Numbered from the stretch's first letter, positions 7,612 to 16,701 are shown. The stretch is 64,000 nt of DNA from Acinetobacter sp. SAAs474 (GCF_032823475.1 NZ_CP127915.1:744001-808000); one strand, 5' to 3'. Program-made: numbers and translations. The notes: a model not told the origin generated them from the sequence alone.

Positions 7612-8811
7612 TTATGACTTTTGCGTGATGGAAAAATCGCTACGTTTGACGAGATAGAGTGCTAATAATGTACCTAAAAAAGCAATCATGCCCCCTACTA
7701 TGCCAATATAGTTCAGCCCTAAATGTATGGTTACCATACCACCAATCAATGCACCACCTCCAATACCGACATTATATAGACCTGAAAAAATCGCCATGGC
7801 AACATCCGTTGCATCTGAAGCAAAATGAAGCGTTTTAGATTGAAGGGCTAAGCTAAAGCCAATAATGGCAATTCCCCAAAATACGCTTAAGATACTTAAA
7901 GTGAAAAAACTTATTGCAGCACTGAGTAACAATAGCATGGAGATTGCTAAACAACTGGTCATTAAAGGAATCAAAATTTGATCTAATTTTTTGGCAAACC
8001 GACCAAATAAGTAAGAGCCAATAAATCCAGCTCCCCCATAAATTAATAATAAGGTTGTGGTTTGTTGCGAACTCAGCGCGGCAATATCCAGTGCAAAAGG
8101 TTCAATATAACTATAGGCGGTGAATTGTGCGCTAATTATAATGACCACTAAAGCAAAGATCAGCATGAGACTTGGTCGTTTTACCAATATTTTTAAGCTA
8201 CTTAGAGAGCCAGAATTGATACTGGGGAGGCGTGGTAATGTTTTTGATAAAATAAGACAAATGATGGTGGCACAAATTGCAATCAGACCAAAAGAATTTC
8301 TCCATCCATATTCATCGCCAATCATACGGCCTAATGGAATACCAAGTACCATAGCCAGTACTGTGCCTGTCGATAGCAATCCTAAAGCTTGAAATTCTTT
8401 TCCTTGCGGTGCAATTCGAACCACTAAAGAAGCCGTAATCGACCAAAATAAAGCATGTGCCATCGCAATACCAATACGACTCAGCAATAAAATCGAAAAG
8501 CTCCATGCCAGATAGGATAGAACATGACTTAAAATAAAGACAATAAAGAGTACAATTAACAGTAAACGTCGTTCAACATTTTTGGTTAATAGCATGATCG
8601 GTAGTGAAATAAGTGCCACGACCCATGCATATACTGTAATCATGATACCGACTTGAGTGACTGGCATTGCAAAGCTTTGACCAATATCGCTGAGTAAGGC
8701 AATCGGAATAAACTCAGTGGTATTAAAAATAAAGGCAGCAAAGGCAAGCGTAATCACGCCAATCCATTGCTTCGGAGTGGCGTGAGAGGGATGAGATGAT
8801 GTAGAAGACAT
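7612..8811 (-). CDS. sotB: MFS sugar/drug efflux transporter SotB
   Basis: The product has 399 residues with 12 predicted membrane segments. Long stretches resemble E. coli SotB/YdeA, for example 'LAFAAFIFNTTEFIPIALLSDI' split over the first helix, 'QVGIMITVYAWVVALISLP', 'HALFWSITASL' and 'DATDVAMAIFSGLYN'. SotB exports arabinose, IPTG and some drugs by proton antiport in the inner membrane. It is monocistronic: the next gene downstream has its own riboswitch leader and the upstream gap is 275 bp. No adjacent regulator is seen. Confidence 0.9.
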   Translation of the reverse strand: MSSTSSHPSHATPKQWIGVITLAFAAFIFNTTEFIPIALLSDIGQSFAMPVTQVGIMITVYAWVVALISLPIMLLTKNVERRLLLIVLFIVFILSHVLSYLAWSFSILLLSRIGIAMAHALFWSITASLVVRIAPQGKEFQALGLLSTGTVLAMVLGIPLGRMIGDEYGWRNSFGLIAICATIICLILSKTLPRLPSINSGSLSSLKILVKRPSLMLIFALVVIIISAQFTAYSYIEPFALDIAALSSQQTTTLLLIYGGAGFIGSYLFGRFAKKLDQILIPLMTSCLAISMLLLLSAAISFFTLSILSVFWGIAIIGFSLALQSKTLHFASDATDVAMAIFSGLYNVGIGGGALIGGMVTIHLGLNYIGIVGGMIAFLGTLLALYLVKRSDFSITQKS

Positions 8812-9086
8812 TGAACCAGAAGAGTAAATAATTTTATCAGATATTTTAAAGCAGTTATTTTATGATGTGATCAAAATCTAACAATTGAATTGTATCTTGA
8901 TTTAAGTTGATGAGAGATGATTTAGTATGATCTTTTACAGATGAGATGATAGAACAACGATAATCCTGTAAATAGATAGATGATTTTTAAATGGAGTGAG
9001 TGTTGATTAAGATAGGATGACTGATGATCACTCAATCCATGAAATTTTGATCAGATCTATTTTATGGATTGAGTACCTCTATGATA

Positions 9087-9707
9087 TTACTTTAATATTT
9101 TTTTCAATTTGGCACTTAAACCATGAAAAAAACGATGCTTGGCATTGGCTTTTTCACTGGTTAAAAAATTAATTTGAATAGACTGACGTTGCCCTTCAAA
9201 TGGGATGTAACCATGCCAACCATTATCTGTGACTTTAAATGCAACTAATGATCCTGGTCCTGCATTAATTTCTGCAACATAATCATTGATATCATGTTGA
9301 TTATTCAAAATACGTAAACGGCCTGTCGTATGATCCCATGATTCATTTAAATAAATTAAGATCGTGAGCAATTTACTTTTTGAATCACTATGAATACGGC
9401 CATCTTTTTGACGTGAATAACCACGTAATGTAATCATCATCGGATGATGCATGACATCAATTTGGAATTTGTCGGTTAAGATTTGACGAAATTCAGCTGT
9501 ATCCAATGCTTTTAATAAATGATCAAAATTGGGTTTAATTTCTACATCATCTAAATTAAAGCTACCGCCATGTGTAATTTTTGGAAAATCCTGAATAACT
9601 GCTTGTACGGCATGATCGGCAATCGCATGATCGACTACAAAATAAGGATAAGGACTTTGTTGAACTTGAGCATCTTTTAAGGCATCAAGCCTTAGGATAT
9701 CTGACAT
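9087..9707 (-). CDS. 2-oxoglutarate/Fe(II)-dependent oxygenase family protein
   Basis: The product has 206 residues and forms the double-stranded beta-helix fold of 2OG-Fe(II) oxygenases (prolyl-4-hydroxylase-like branch). The iron facial triad is visible as His106-x-Asp108 ('GRIHSDSKSK') and His165 ('NGWHGY'), and Arg174 is placed to bind 2-oxoglutarate. It is likely a cytoplasmic hydroxylase. The substrate is unknown; related proteins act on proline residues or small sugars. It stands alone, with a 340-bp gap to the next gene. An 'EGQRQSIQINFL' end to the core is typical of the family. Confidence 0.85.
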   Translation of the reverse strand: MSDILRLDALKDAQVQQSPYPYFVVDHAIADHAVQAVIQDFPKITHGGSFNLDDVEIKPNFDHLLKALDTAEFRQILTDKFQIDVMHHPMMITLRGYSRQKDGRIHSDSKSKLLTILIYLNESWDHTTGRLRILNNQHDINDYVAEINAGPGSLVAFKVTDNGWHGYIPFEGQRQSIQINFLTSEKANAKHRFFHGLSAKLKKILK

Positions 9708-10049
9708 TTTTATGACTCATTGGTGTAGATTATTTTTAGAAACTATATCAATAAATGGCCGTGTTTTTCTACTGCTATTGATTTTTGTTATATTTAGTCC
9801 TATTTAATCAAGGTTTACAGATTTTATTAGCGCTATGTTAAAGGCATGCATATTATATGATTGTCATGCAGTGGGCTAAATGATATCACCTGCTGAATAT
9901 TATGTTGCCATGATAAAAAGAAATCTATTGAGTGATCAATTATGCTATGTTTTAAGCGCATCATAGATTCAGTCAACTGTTAAAGTGATGATCAGGGCAA
10001 TATCAGTTCAGCATTTCCCAACCAACAATAATTGAAAACAGGAGTGATT
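9708..10049. other. Intergenic stretch, divergent promoters
   Basis: About 340 AT-rich bases between the divergent oxygenase and acetyltransferase genes. No hairpin or ORF with a ribosome-binding site stands out. It must hold promoters for both genes, but I cannot assign the boxes with confidence. Confidence 0.4.
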
Positions 10050-10337
10050 ATGTCGACTAAATACCCAATACAACATGATGATGGTATATTTTGGATTGCA
10101 GAAGATCAACATAAATTAGCTGAAATCACCTATCGTTGGCACAACGATAAAACTATTATTGCAGATCATACTTGGGTTGATGATTGTTTACGTGGCCAAG
10201 GTGTTGCAGCGCAGTTGTTAGATGCTTTGGTTACATTTGCACGTCAACATCAACTCAAAATCATTGCCGAATGTAGCTATGTACAGGTCATGTTTCAGCG
10301 TGACCAACGTTTAGCGGATGTAATCGCTTCAGCTTAA
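10050..10337 (+). CDS. Small GNAT-fold N-acetyltransferase (YidJ/Acetyltransf_CG type)
   Basis: The product has 95 residues from the ATG at 10050, which has AGGAG 6-7 nt upstream; an in-frame ATG at 10032 has no site. This short family has the acetyl-CoA pyrophosphate loop 'RGQGVAAQLLDALVTFAR' (the R-G-x-G-x-A pattern) near residues 50-66 and an 'IIAECSYV' strand after it. Such proteins acetylate small molecules or proteins; the substrate is unknown. It converges with mpl over a 12-bp hairpin. Confidence 0.8.
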   Translation: MSTKYPIQHDDGIFWIAEDQHKLAEITYRWHNDKTIIADHTWVDDCLRGQGVAAQLLDALVTFARQHQLKIIAECSYVQVMFQRDQRLADVIASA

Positions 10338-10348
10338 TGAATGATATG

Positions 10349-10386
10349 ATCCTGAAAGTGACCATAAATTATTGCACTTTCAGGAT
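10349..10386. terminator. 12-bp hairpin between converging genes
   Basis: ATCCTGAAAGTG (10349-10360) pairs perfectly with CACTTTCAGGAT (10375-10386). There is no strong T run on either side, so it may act as a weak bidirectional terminator or as protection of 3' ends. Confidence 0.55.
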
Positions 10387-10398
10387 ATTGAACAAGAT

Positions 10399-11772
10399 TT
10401 ATAGGGTTGATGTCGTTAAAGCCTGAATTAGTTTTTGATGTAATCCACCAAATCCACCATTAGACATAATCACAATAACATCGCCTTCACTCGCTTGACT
10501 CACCACGGTATTAATGATGTTGTCTAAAGATTGGCAAATGATGGCTTGATTGGTGGCAGCCGCAATAACAGGATGTAAATCCCAATCTAAACCTTCCGGT
10601 TGATACCAAATCACTTGATCCGCGAGACGTGCTGAATGAGCCAAATTATCTTTATGGCTTCCCATACGCATGGTATTTGAACGTGGTTCAATAATCGCCC
10701 AGAGTTTACGTTGACCAAAACGTTTACGAGCGCCTTCAAGTGTAGTTTCAATCGCTGTGGGATGATGTGCAAAATCATCATAGATCTCAATACCACGTAT
10801 GTTCGCAAGTAATTCCATACGGCGTTTAACCCCAGCAAAATTTGATAATGCTTGACAGGCTGTTTCAATACTAACACCGACATGTTCAGCGGCAGCAATC
10901 GTGGCCAAAGCATTGGCAACAGAATGTTGCCCTGTCATATTCCACTGTACTTCACCTTTAACAATACCATGTTGCAATACTTTGAAATGGCGACCATCTG
11001 CTGTTAACTGTTCGGCATAAAGTGCACTATGTTCATTTGCATTTAATGATGTACGTACAACAGGCGTCCAACATCCCATTGCTAAAACTTCATCGATATG
11101 TTTTTCAGTAATTGGCGCAATAATGCGCCCTTCACTTGGAATTGTTCTGACTAAATGATGAAACTGTTTTTGAATTGCTGCTAGATCATCAAAGATATCG
11201 GCATGATCAAATTCAAGATTATTTAGAATTGCAGTTTTAGGATGATAGTGAACAAATTTAGAGCGCTTATCAAAGAAAGCAGAATCATATTCATCAGCTT
11301 CTACACAAAAATATTTTCCAGCCCCTAAACGTGCACTTTCACTAAAACCAAGAGGTACGCCACCGATTAAAAAGCCGGGATTGAGTCCTGCTTGATCGAG
11401 TACCCATGCTAGCATGGTGGTGGTGGTGGTTTTACCGTGTGTTCCTGCAACACCTAAAACATGTTTGCCCTGTAAGACATGATCTGCCAAAAACTGAGGG
11501 CCTGACACGTATGCTAAACCTTCATTAAGCATATATTCTATGGCATCAATCCCACGTTTCATGGCATTACCCACAATTACTAAATCAGGATGTGGCTGTA
11601 AATGACTGCGGTCATAACCTTGCATTAAGGTAATGCCTGCTTGTTCGAGTTGAGTTGACATTGGTGGATAAACGTTCTGGTCTGACCCTGTCACTTTATG
11701 ACCTAAGTCGCGTGCTAATAATGCTAAAGACCCCATAAAGGTGCCACAGATACCTAAAATATGCAGGTGCAT
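10399..11772 (-). CDS. mpl: UDP-N-acetylmuramate:L-alanyl-gamma-D-glutamyl-meso-diaminopimelate ligase
   Basis: The product has 457 residues, matching E. coli Mpl. It re-attaches the recycled tripeptide to UDP-MurNAc in peptidoglycan recycling. The three Mur-ligase domains are visible: an N-terminal Rossmann-like part ('HILGICGTFMGSLALLARDLGH'), the central ATP-binding domain with P-loop 'GTHGKTTTTTML' near residue 110, and the C-terminal domain with 'DDFAHHPTAI'. The GICGTFMG start separates Mpl from MurC. The ATG at 11772 has GGAG upstream. Divergent from the DMT gene at 12016. Confidence 0.94.
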   Translation of the reverse strand: MHLHILGICGTFMGSLALLARDLGHKVTGSDQNVYPPMSTQLEQAGITLMQGYDRSHLQPHPDLVIVGNAMKRGIDAIEYMLNEGLAYVSGPQFLADHVLQGKHVLGVAGTHGKTTTTTMLAWVLDQAGLNPGFLIGGVPLGFSESARLGAGKYFCVEADEYDSAFFDKRSKFVHYHPKTAILNNLEFDHADIFDDLAAIQKQFHHLVRTIPSEGRIIAPITEKHIDEVLAMGCWTPVVRTSLNANEHSALYAEQLTADGRHFKVLQHGIVKGEVQWNMTGQHSVANALATIAAAEHVGVSIETACQALSNFAGVKRRMELLANIRGIEIYDDFAHHPTAIETTLEGARKRFGQRKLWAIIEPRSNTMRMGSHKDNLAHSARLADQVIWYQPEGLDWDLHPVIAAATNQAIICQSLDNIINTVVSQASEGDVIVIMSNGGFGGLHQKLIQALTTSTL

Positions 11773-12015
11773 ACGTTGAACTCCACTTCTTCTTGTGACA
11801 TATCCCCCCAGTGTTAGGGAGATCGCATGATTTATTCAATTCAAAAGTAACGATAGCAAGGGTCTTGAGGAAAAGATAGTTTTTCTTGTATTTATTCTTG
11901 GCTTTTATCTTTGCTGAATCATAAAATACTAAAATGTAATTTTTTGATATAAATATGTATTTAAAACAAACCAATACGTAGAATAATTTAAATTATCTCC
12001 CTACTGAGGTTTATC

Positions 12016-12354
12016 ATGCTACTGCCTTTAGCCTTATTGATTATCGCCAATTGTTTTATGACACTGGCATGGTATGGGCATCTTAAATTTTTACATGATG
12101 CACCAATGTGGCAAGCGATTTTATTTGGTTGGATTATTGCACTATTTGAGTATAGTTTGATGATTCCAGCAACCCGGATGTTGGCACAACAAGGTTGGGG
12201 CCTGGGCCATATGAAAATCACGCAAGAAGTTTTGACTTTAGTGGTTTTTGTTCCCTTTATGATTTTACTCTTTAAACAACCTTTTAAATTGGATTACCTG
12301 TGGGCAGGTTTATGTTTATTGGGCTGTGTATATTTTGTTTTTCGTAGTCAATAA
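12016..12354 (+). CDS. DMT superfamily small membrane protein (DUF486)
   Basis: The product has 112 residues with four predicted membrane helices (about 1-20, 32-50, 72-90 and 94-110). The pattern 'NCFMTLAWYGHLKFL', 'WIIALFEYSLMIPATRML' and 'QEVLTLVVFVPFMILLFKQP' is that of the DUF486 branch of the drug/metabolite transporter superfamily. Its function is not established. GAGG lies 7 nt before the ATG. It precedes purE by about 190 bp with a promoter between, so it is probably a separate unit. Confidence 0.85.
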   Translation: MLLPLALLIIANCFMTLAWYGHLKFLHDAPMWQAILFGWIIALFEYSLMIPATRMLAQQGWGLGHMKITQEVLTLVVFVPFMILLFKQPFKLDYLWAGLCLLGCVYFVFRSQ

Positions 12355-12442
12355 TCAATGAAATGATTCGACTTCTGGCATGATTTATTCAGAATTGAAT
12401 TAAAAAATCATAAAAATCGCTGCTCAGAGAGATTGCATAATT

Positions 12443-12470
12443 TTATTGAGATGAAAAATCAGTCTATAAT
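12443..12470 (+). promoter_or_regulatory. Predicted purE promoter
   Basis: A perfect -10 box TATAAT (12465-12470) with TTATTG 16 bp upstream (12443-12448). The predicted leader of about 65 nt contains GAGATT...AATCTC, a possible 6-bp hairpin before the start codon. The -35 box is weak. Confidence 0.5.
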
Positions 12471-12541
12471 ATGGGGCTCTTATTAAAGCTTGGCTCTCGT
12501 CGAGATTTATTTCTCTTACTTTAATCTCTGGAAACATTGCA

Positions 12542-13054
12542 ATGAATGCGGCCGCTTCTCAAGACACTCCTCTCGTTGGAATTATCATGGGCTCTCAATC
12601 CGATTGGGCTACGCTCGAACACACTGCCAATATGCTTAAACAGCTTGGCGTCCCTTTTGAAGCTGAGGTTGTATCTGCACATCGTACTCCAGATCGATTG
12701 TTTGAATATGCAGAAATGGCACGAGATCGCGGTATTCAGGTGATTATTGCCGGCGCAGGCGGTGCTGCACATTTACCGGGTATGTGTGCCGCTAAAACAG
12801 ATTTACCTGTACTTGGCGTACCAGTCAAATCATCTATCTTAAATGGTGTTGACTCATTGTTGTCTATTGTACAAATGCCAGCCGGTATTGCTGTTGGTAC
12901 ATTGGCGATTGGTCCTGCTGGAGCGACCAATGCCGCGATTATGGCCGCACAAATTTTAGGTCTTACACGTCCTGAAATTGCACAAAATGTGGCAGCATTT
13001 CGCCGTGAACAAACTGAAAAAGTAGCCAGTAAAAATATTCCGGGTCAAGCTTAA
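12542..13054 (+). CDS. purE: 5-(carboxyamino)imidazole ribonucleotide mutase
   Basis: The product has 170 residues, the normal length of class I PurE. It moves the carboxylate of N5-CAIR to C4, giving CAIR in purine biosynthesis. The active-site motifs are present: '[10 protein letters not shown]' near residue 14, 'EVVSAHRTP' with the catalytic His, and '[13 protein letters not shown]'. Its partner purK follows 16 bp downstream, so the two enzymes of this step are co-transcribed. The ribosome-binding site (GGAA) is weak. Confidence 0.96.
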   Translation: MNAAASQDTPLVGIIMGSQSDWATLEHTANMLKQLGVPFEAEVVSAHRTPDRLFEYAEMARDRGIQVIIAGAGGAAHLPGMCAAKTDLPVLGVPVKSSILNGVDSLLSIVQMPAGIAVGTLAIGPAGATNAAIMAAQILGLTRPEIAQNVAAFRREQTEKVASKNIPGQA

Positions 13055-13070
13055 ATACGGGACATATGTT

Positions 13071-14192
13071 ATGAATAAAACCATCGGTATTTTTGGTGGT
13101 GGTCAACTTGGTCGTATGATGGCGCAAGCTGCATTGCCACTCAATATTCAATGTACATTTTTTGAAGCCAATACAGATTGCCCTTCAGCAGCATTGGGAC
13201 CAGTGATTTCGAGTCAAGCTGCAGATGGCTTGGCACAATTTATCACCAGTGCAGATGTATTTAGTCTTGAGTTTGAAAATACGCCGCTTACAGACGTCGA
13301 TATTTTAACTGAAAATAAAGTACTTCATCCTCCTCGTTTAGCTTTAGCAACAGCTCAAAACCGTTTACAGGAAAAAGCATTATTTGATGCACTCGATATT
13401 CCGGTTGCACCTTATAAGGCTGTAGATTCATTGCATAGTCTAGAAAGTGCAGTCGCTGAGTTGGGCTTACCTATTGTACTTAAAACAGCCACTGGTGGTT
13501 ATGATGGCAAAGGGCAGTTTGTTTTACGTGAGCATCATCAAATCGCACAAGCATGGGCAGAATTAGGTCCGGCAGGTACTTTAATTGCTGAAAGCTTTGT
13601 GGAGTTTTCTCGTGAAGTCTCAATTATTGCTGTACGTGGACAAGACGGTGATGTAAAAACTTGGCCATTGGCTGAAAACCATCATCATCATGGTATTTTG
13701 TCACACTCTATCGTTCCTGCGCCCAATAGTGCTGATTTACAACCGATTGCTCAAGATTATATTACACGTCTACTTAACCATTTAAATTATGTGGGAGTGC
13801 TGACACTTGAGCTTTTTGTAACAGAACAGGGTTTATATGCCAATGAAATGGCACCACGTGTTCATAATTCTGGACACTGGTCAATTGAAGGCTCAATTTG
13901 CTCTCAATTTGAAAATCATATTCGCGCTGTTGCAGGCTTGCCATTAGGTGCCACAGATCTGGTCCGACCAACGGTAATGATTAATATTATTGGTCAATAT
14001 CCAAAGTCTGAAGAAGTGTTGGCTTTAGCTGGTGTACATTTGCATCTTTATAATAAGACCGAGCGTGAAGGACGCAAGATTGGTCATATTACTTTAATGC
14101 CAAATGATCATCGTGAACTCACCACTTTATGTCGTCAACTGGCAAAAATTTTACCAAATCCGTTGGCATTAACTGAAGATATCACCATTTAA
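13071..14192 (+). CDS. purK: 5-(carboxyamino)imidazole ribonucleotide synthase
   Basis: The product has 373 residues. It uses ATP and bicarbonate to make N5-CAIR from AIR, feeding PurE encoded just upstream. The ATP-grasp fold is visible: N-terminal 'IGIFGGGQLGRMMAQAALPL', the lysine and glycine-rich loop 'IVLKTATGGYDGKGQ' near residue 140, and the metal-binding 'NEMAPRVHNSGHW' near residue 259. The operon ends with a strong terminator at 14211. Confidence 0.96.
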   Translation: MNKTIGIFGGGQLGRMMAQAALPLNIQCTFFEANTDCPSAALGPVISSQAADGLAQFITSADVFSLEFENTPLTDVDILTENKVLHPPRLALATAQNRLQEKALFDALDIPVAPYKAVDSLHSLESAVAELGLPIVLKTATGGYDGKGQFVLREHHQIAQAWAELGPAGTLIAESFVEFSREVSIIAVRGQDGDVKTWPLAENHHHHGILSHSIVPAPNSADLQPIAQDYITRLLNHLNYVGVLTLELFVTEQGLYANEMAPRVHNSGHWSIEGSICSQFENHIRAVAGLPLGATDLVRPTVMINIIGQYPKSEEVLALAGVHLHLYNKTEREGRKIGHITLMPNDHRELTTLCRQLAKILPNPLALTEDITI

Positions 14193-14210
14193 CTCAAATT
14201 TTGCGTAATA

Positions 14211-14240
14211 AAAAAGCGCTCATGTGAATGAGCGCTTTTT
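14211..14240 (+). terminator. purEK intrinsic terminator
   Basis: AAAAAGCGCTCAT pairs with ATGAGCGCTTTTT around the loop GTGA and runs into further T. It closes the purEK transcript and, being symmetrical, could also act on the minus strand. Confidence 0.9.
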
Positions 14241-14383
14241 TTATGTTAAAAGTTCAGGCATGATGGCGCCCCCAATGAAAAATACACAATAAAAATCAGC
14301 TTTAGATCAGCATTGATGATGATTTTGCGTGAGGTCTGATGTGATTGATCTAAAAATAAAATAATATTTAGCGAGAGAGAATT

Positions 14384-14733
14384 TTTGAATTTAAAATATT
14401 TATTTTGAATTCAAACTGGTCTATGGAATGAATTCAAAGTCGATTCGTTTGAATTTAAATTTATATGTTTTTGCAAATTATGAATTCAAAATAATTTTAA
14501 ATGAATTTAATTTGCGCTTTTTATTGAAATTATGCTGTTATTTGGGGGTGATATGTGGATAAGTTTGAGGTTTTTGTGTGGAAAGTTTGAATTTAAAATT
14601 GTTTTTTTAAATTCAAATGTGTGATTTAGGTTAGATGTTTTAAATTTAAATACATTAAATAAATTTAAATTGCAGATTTCTTTTATTTTCTACGCCAGAT
14701 AATGCTATGGTTTATCTATAATTTAAATTCAAA
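14384..14733. repeat. Array of eleven near-palindromes TTTRAATTYAAA at helical spacing
   Basis: Between purK and mltB the 12-mer TTTRAATTYAAA occurs seven times exactly (starts 14384, 14404, 14448, 14586, 14606, 14639, 14722) and four times with one to three mismatches (14427, 14479, 14500, 14658). Centre-to-centre distances are 20, 23, 21, 31, 21, 86, 20, 33, 19 and 64 bp, close to 2, 2, 2, 3, 2, 8, 2, 3, 2 and 6 helical turns. The copy at 14404 is a perfect palindrome. The last copy ends 17 bp before the mltB start codon. This looks like a cooperative binding array for one dimeric DNA-binding protein; the protein is unknown. AT-richness inflates chance matches. Confidence 0.65.
14554..14562 (-). 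promoter_or_regulatory. Consensus DnaA box inside the palindrome array
   Basis: TGTGGATAA, the reverse complement of the consensus DnaA box TTATCCACA, lies in the 86-bp gap that divides the array at 14384-14733 into two blocks. A similar TGTGTGGAAA follows about 14 bp later but does not match the consensus. Confidence 0.5.
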
Positions 14734-14749
14734 ATATTTTAGGTTATCT

Positions 14750-16048
14750 ATGCGTAATTTAGCTTTGGTGTGTTTCTCTTCTTTGTTGGTATTTTCTCAG
14801 ACACATGCAGAACTGATTATTAATCAGCAAGTGGCGTCAACAACGACACCGATTAATATGTCGCAAGCTTCTGATGTCGATAGCAGCAAATACATACGTT
14901 TTCAGACATGTTTAGCTAATCTGCGTAGTCAAGCGATTGCTGCGGGGGTATCTGCTGAAACATATTCACGCTATACACAGCAATTAACACCTGATTATTC
15001 AGTCATAGAAAAATTAAACTATCAGCCAGAGTTTTCTACACCGATTTGGGATTATCTTTCTGGATTGGTTGATGATGAGCGAGTTCAAGTTGGACAGCAG
15101 AAAATACAACAATATCAGGATCTATTAAATCGTGTTGCAATGACCTACGGTGTTCCTGTTGAGACGATTGTTGCTGTATGGGGGGTGGAAAGTAATTTTG
15201 GTGATATTTCTGGTAAATATCCTTTATTACAAGCTTTGGGAACTTTAAGTTGTGAAGGACGTCGCCAAGCGTATTTTCGTGGCGAATTTTTTGCAGCAAT
15301 GCGTATTTTACAGCGTGGTGATGTAACCGAAGAGCAGTTGAAAGGTTCTTGGGCCGGTGCATTTGGTCATACCCAATTTATGCCTTCTACTTATGAAGAG
15401 CTTGCAGTTGACTTTGATGGTGACGGTCGTCGTGACTTGGTCTCAAGTACTGCTGATGCCTTGGCCTCTACAGCAAACTTTTTAAAGAAAAGAGGATGGC
15501 AAACTGGACAACCCTGGGGATTTGAAGTGCAATTACCTAAAGGAATGTCGATTGATGGTGAAGGGCGTCGTAATAAGAAAGCATTATCGAATTGGATTGC
15601 ACGTGGTGTTACACGTATAGATGGTTCACCTTTAATTCAAGGTAATTTATCTCAAACAACACCTGCCGGACTCATGGCACCAGCAGGTATTAACGGACCT
15701 GTATTTTTAGTATTTAAAAATTTTGATGCTATTTATAGTTATAATGCAGCAGAAAGTTATGCGTTGGCCATTGCGCATTTATCAGATCGTTTGCAGGGTA
15801 AAGGTACTTTTGTCGCTACTTGGCCAACAGATGATGCGGGAACGTCACGTGCTGAACGTCGAGAAATCCAACAATTATTACTCAATCGTGGTTACGATAT
15901 TGGGACTGTAGATGGATTGATTGGTGATAAAACGCGTCAGGCGATTCAGCGAGAACAAATTCGTTTGGGTTTAGTGCCGAATGCACGTGCTGGACAGAAA
16001 ATTCTACAGGCTTTGCGCCAAGATCATGCCCGATCTTTAATGCAATAA
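14750..16048 (+). CDS. mltB: Lytic murein transglycosylase, MltB family with peptidoglycan-binding domain
   Basis: The product has 432 residues from the ATG at 14750 (AGG 7 nt upstream); the frame extends to 14702 but that start would spoil the signal peptide. Residues 1-20 form a signal peptide with a likely cut after 'THA', so the protein is periplasmic; there is no lipobox. The SLT_2/MltB domain follows, with catalytic Glu147 in 'VWGVESNFG' and 'GSWAGAFGHTQFMPSTY'. A C-terminal peptidoglycan-binding domain ('LLLNRGYDIGTVDGLIGDKT') covers about the last 60 residues. It cleaves glycan strands to 1,6-anhydro products. The unusual repeat array lies directly upstream. Confidence 0.9.
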   Translation: MRNLALVCFSSLLVFSQTHAELIINQQVASTTTPINMSQASDVDSSKYIRFQTCLANLRSQAIAAGVSAETYSRYTQQLTPDYSVIEKLNYQPEFSTPIWDYLSGLVDDERVQVGQQKIQQYQDLLNRVAMTYGVPVETIVAVWGVESNFGDISGKYPLLQALGTLSCEGRRQAYFRGEFFAAMRILQRGDVTEEQLKGSWAGAFGHTQFMPSTYEELAVDFDGDGRRDLVSSTADALASTANFLKKRGWQTGQPWGFEVQLPKGMSIDGEGRRNKKALSNWIARGVTRIDGSPLIQGNLSQTTPAGLMAPAGINGPVFLVFKNFDAIYSYNAAESYALAIAHLSDRLQGKGTFVATWPTDDAGTSRAERREIQQLLLNRGYDIGTVDGLIGDKTRQAIQREQIRLGLVPNARAGQKILQALRQDHARSLMQ

Positions 16049-16070
16049 ATTTGATTAAGTCTAACATTAG

Positions 16071-16105
16071 ATATCAAGCAGATATTGAATCTGCTTGATA
16101 TTTTT
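16071..16105 (+). terminator. mltB intrinsic terminator
   Basis: ATATCAAGCAGAT (16071-16083) pairs with ATCTGCTTGATAT (16089-16101) and is followed by TTTT. It lies 22 bp after the mltB stop codon. Confidence 0.85.
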
Positions 16106-16335
16106 GAATTCACTGTACTGTTTGTTGCGATATAAATGATTTTGAATCTCAAGCTATATTCAATATCATAAAAAGCATGGAGCCAAAGCGATCTATACGG
16201 ATGATGTCATCAGAACAAAGTAAAAAATGATCGCTTTGATTTGGTCATCAATTGGCTATTGCTATGGATCTATACTGTATTTTAGTCATTAAAATTAATC
16301 TGGAATCAGTATGCATGAATATATTTAAGATATTG

Positions 16336-16701
16336 TTAGTTTTTTAATGTCATTGCTTCAATCAGATCAAAAGTGACAGTAGTAACATCTTGACTTAAAT
16401 CACGATTATTAAAAATTTCATATGCACTGATAGTAATTTCAGTATCGCTTGGTAATAAGCGTTGTTCTTCTTCTATTAAGTCATGGATGGGTAGTAAGGT
16501 TTGTTGAATTTCTAGGTGTAAAATATCTTGGTATTCAATATTTTCATCTTCAAACTCAATCGATTGCTCATTGAAATAAGGCAGTAATATTGCATGGAGG
16601 TGGGGTTGAATTTCAGTAATATCAAAGATTTCAATATCACGCGTTTGTTCAATCGTGCTGATGTGGTCATTCACTTCAATAAGAATATGGTAGTAACTCA
16701 C
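16336..16701 (-). CDS. Acidic hypothetical protein, 121 aa
   Basis: I do not recognise this protein. From a GTG start at 16701, with GGAGAG about 7 nt upstream, it has 121 residues; an in-frame TTG at 16713 has no ribosome-binding site. It is strongly acidic, with many Glu and Asp and few basic residues, has no signal peptide or membrane segment and no Cys. The pattern of alternating beta-like strands ('YYHILIEVNDHI', 'TEITISAYEIF', 'VTTVTFDLIEAM') suggests a small soluble alpha/beta domain. It lies downstream of dnaK on the same strand but beyond the dnaK terminator, so it is probably its own unit. Confidence 0.6.
   Translation of the reverse strand: MSYYHILIEVNDHISTIEQTRDIEIFDITEIQPHLHAILLPYFNEQSIEFEDENIEYQDILHLEIQQTLLPIHDLIEEEQRLLPSDTEITISAYEIFNNRDLSQDVTTVTFDLIEAMTLKN

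Noticed and set aside
16049..16335. Searched for a CRISPR array, prophage or IS element in this and other gaps
   Set aside because: No regularly spaced direct repeats, integrase, transposase or terminal inverted repeats were found anywhere in the window.
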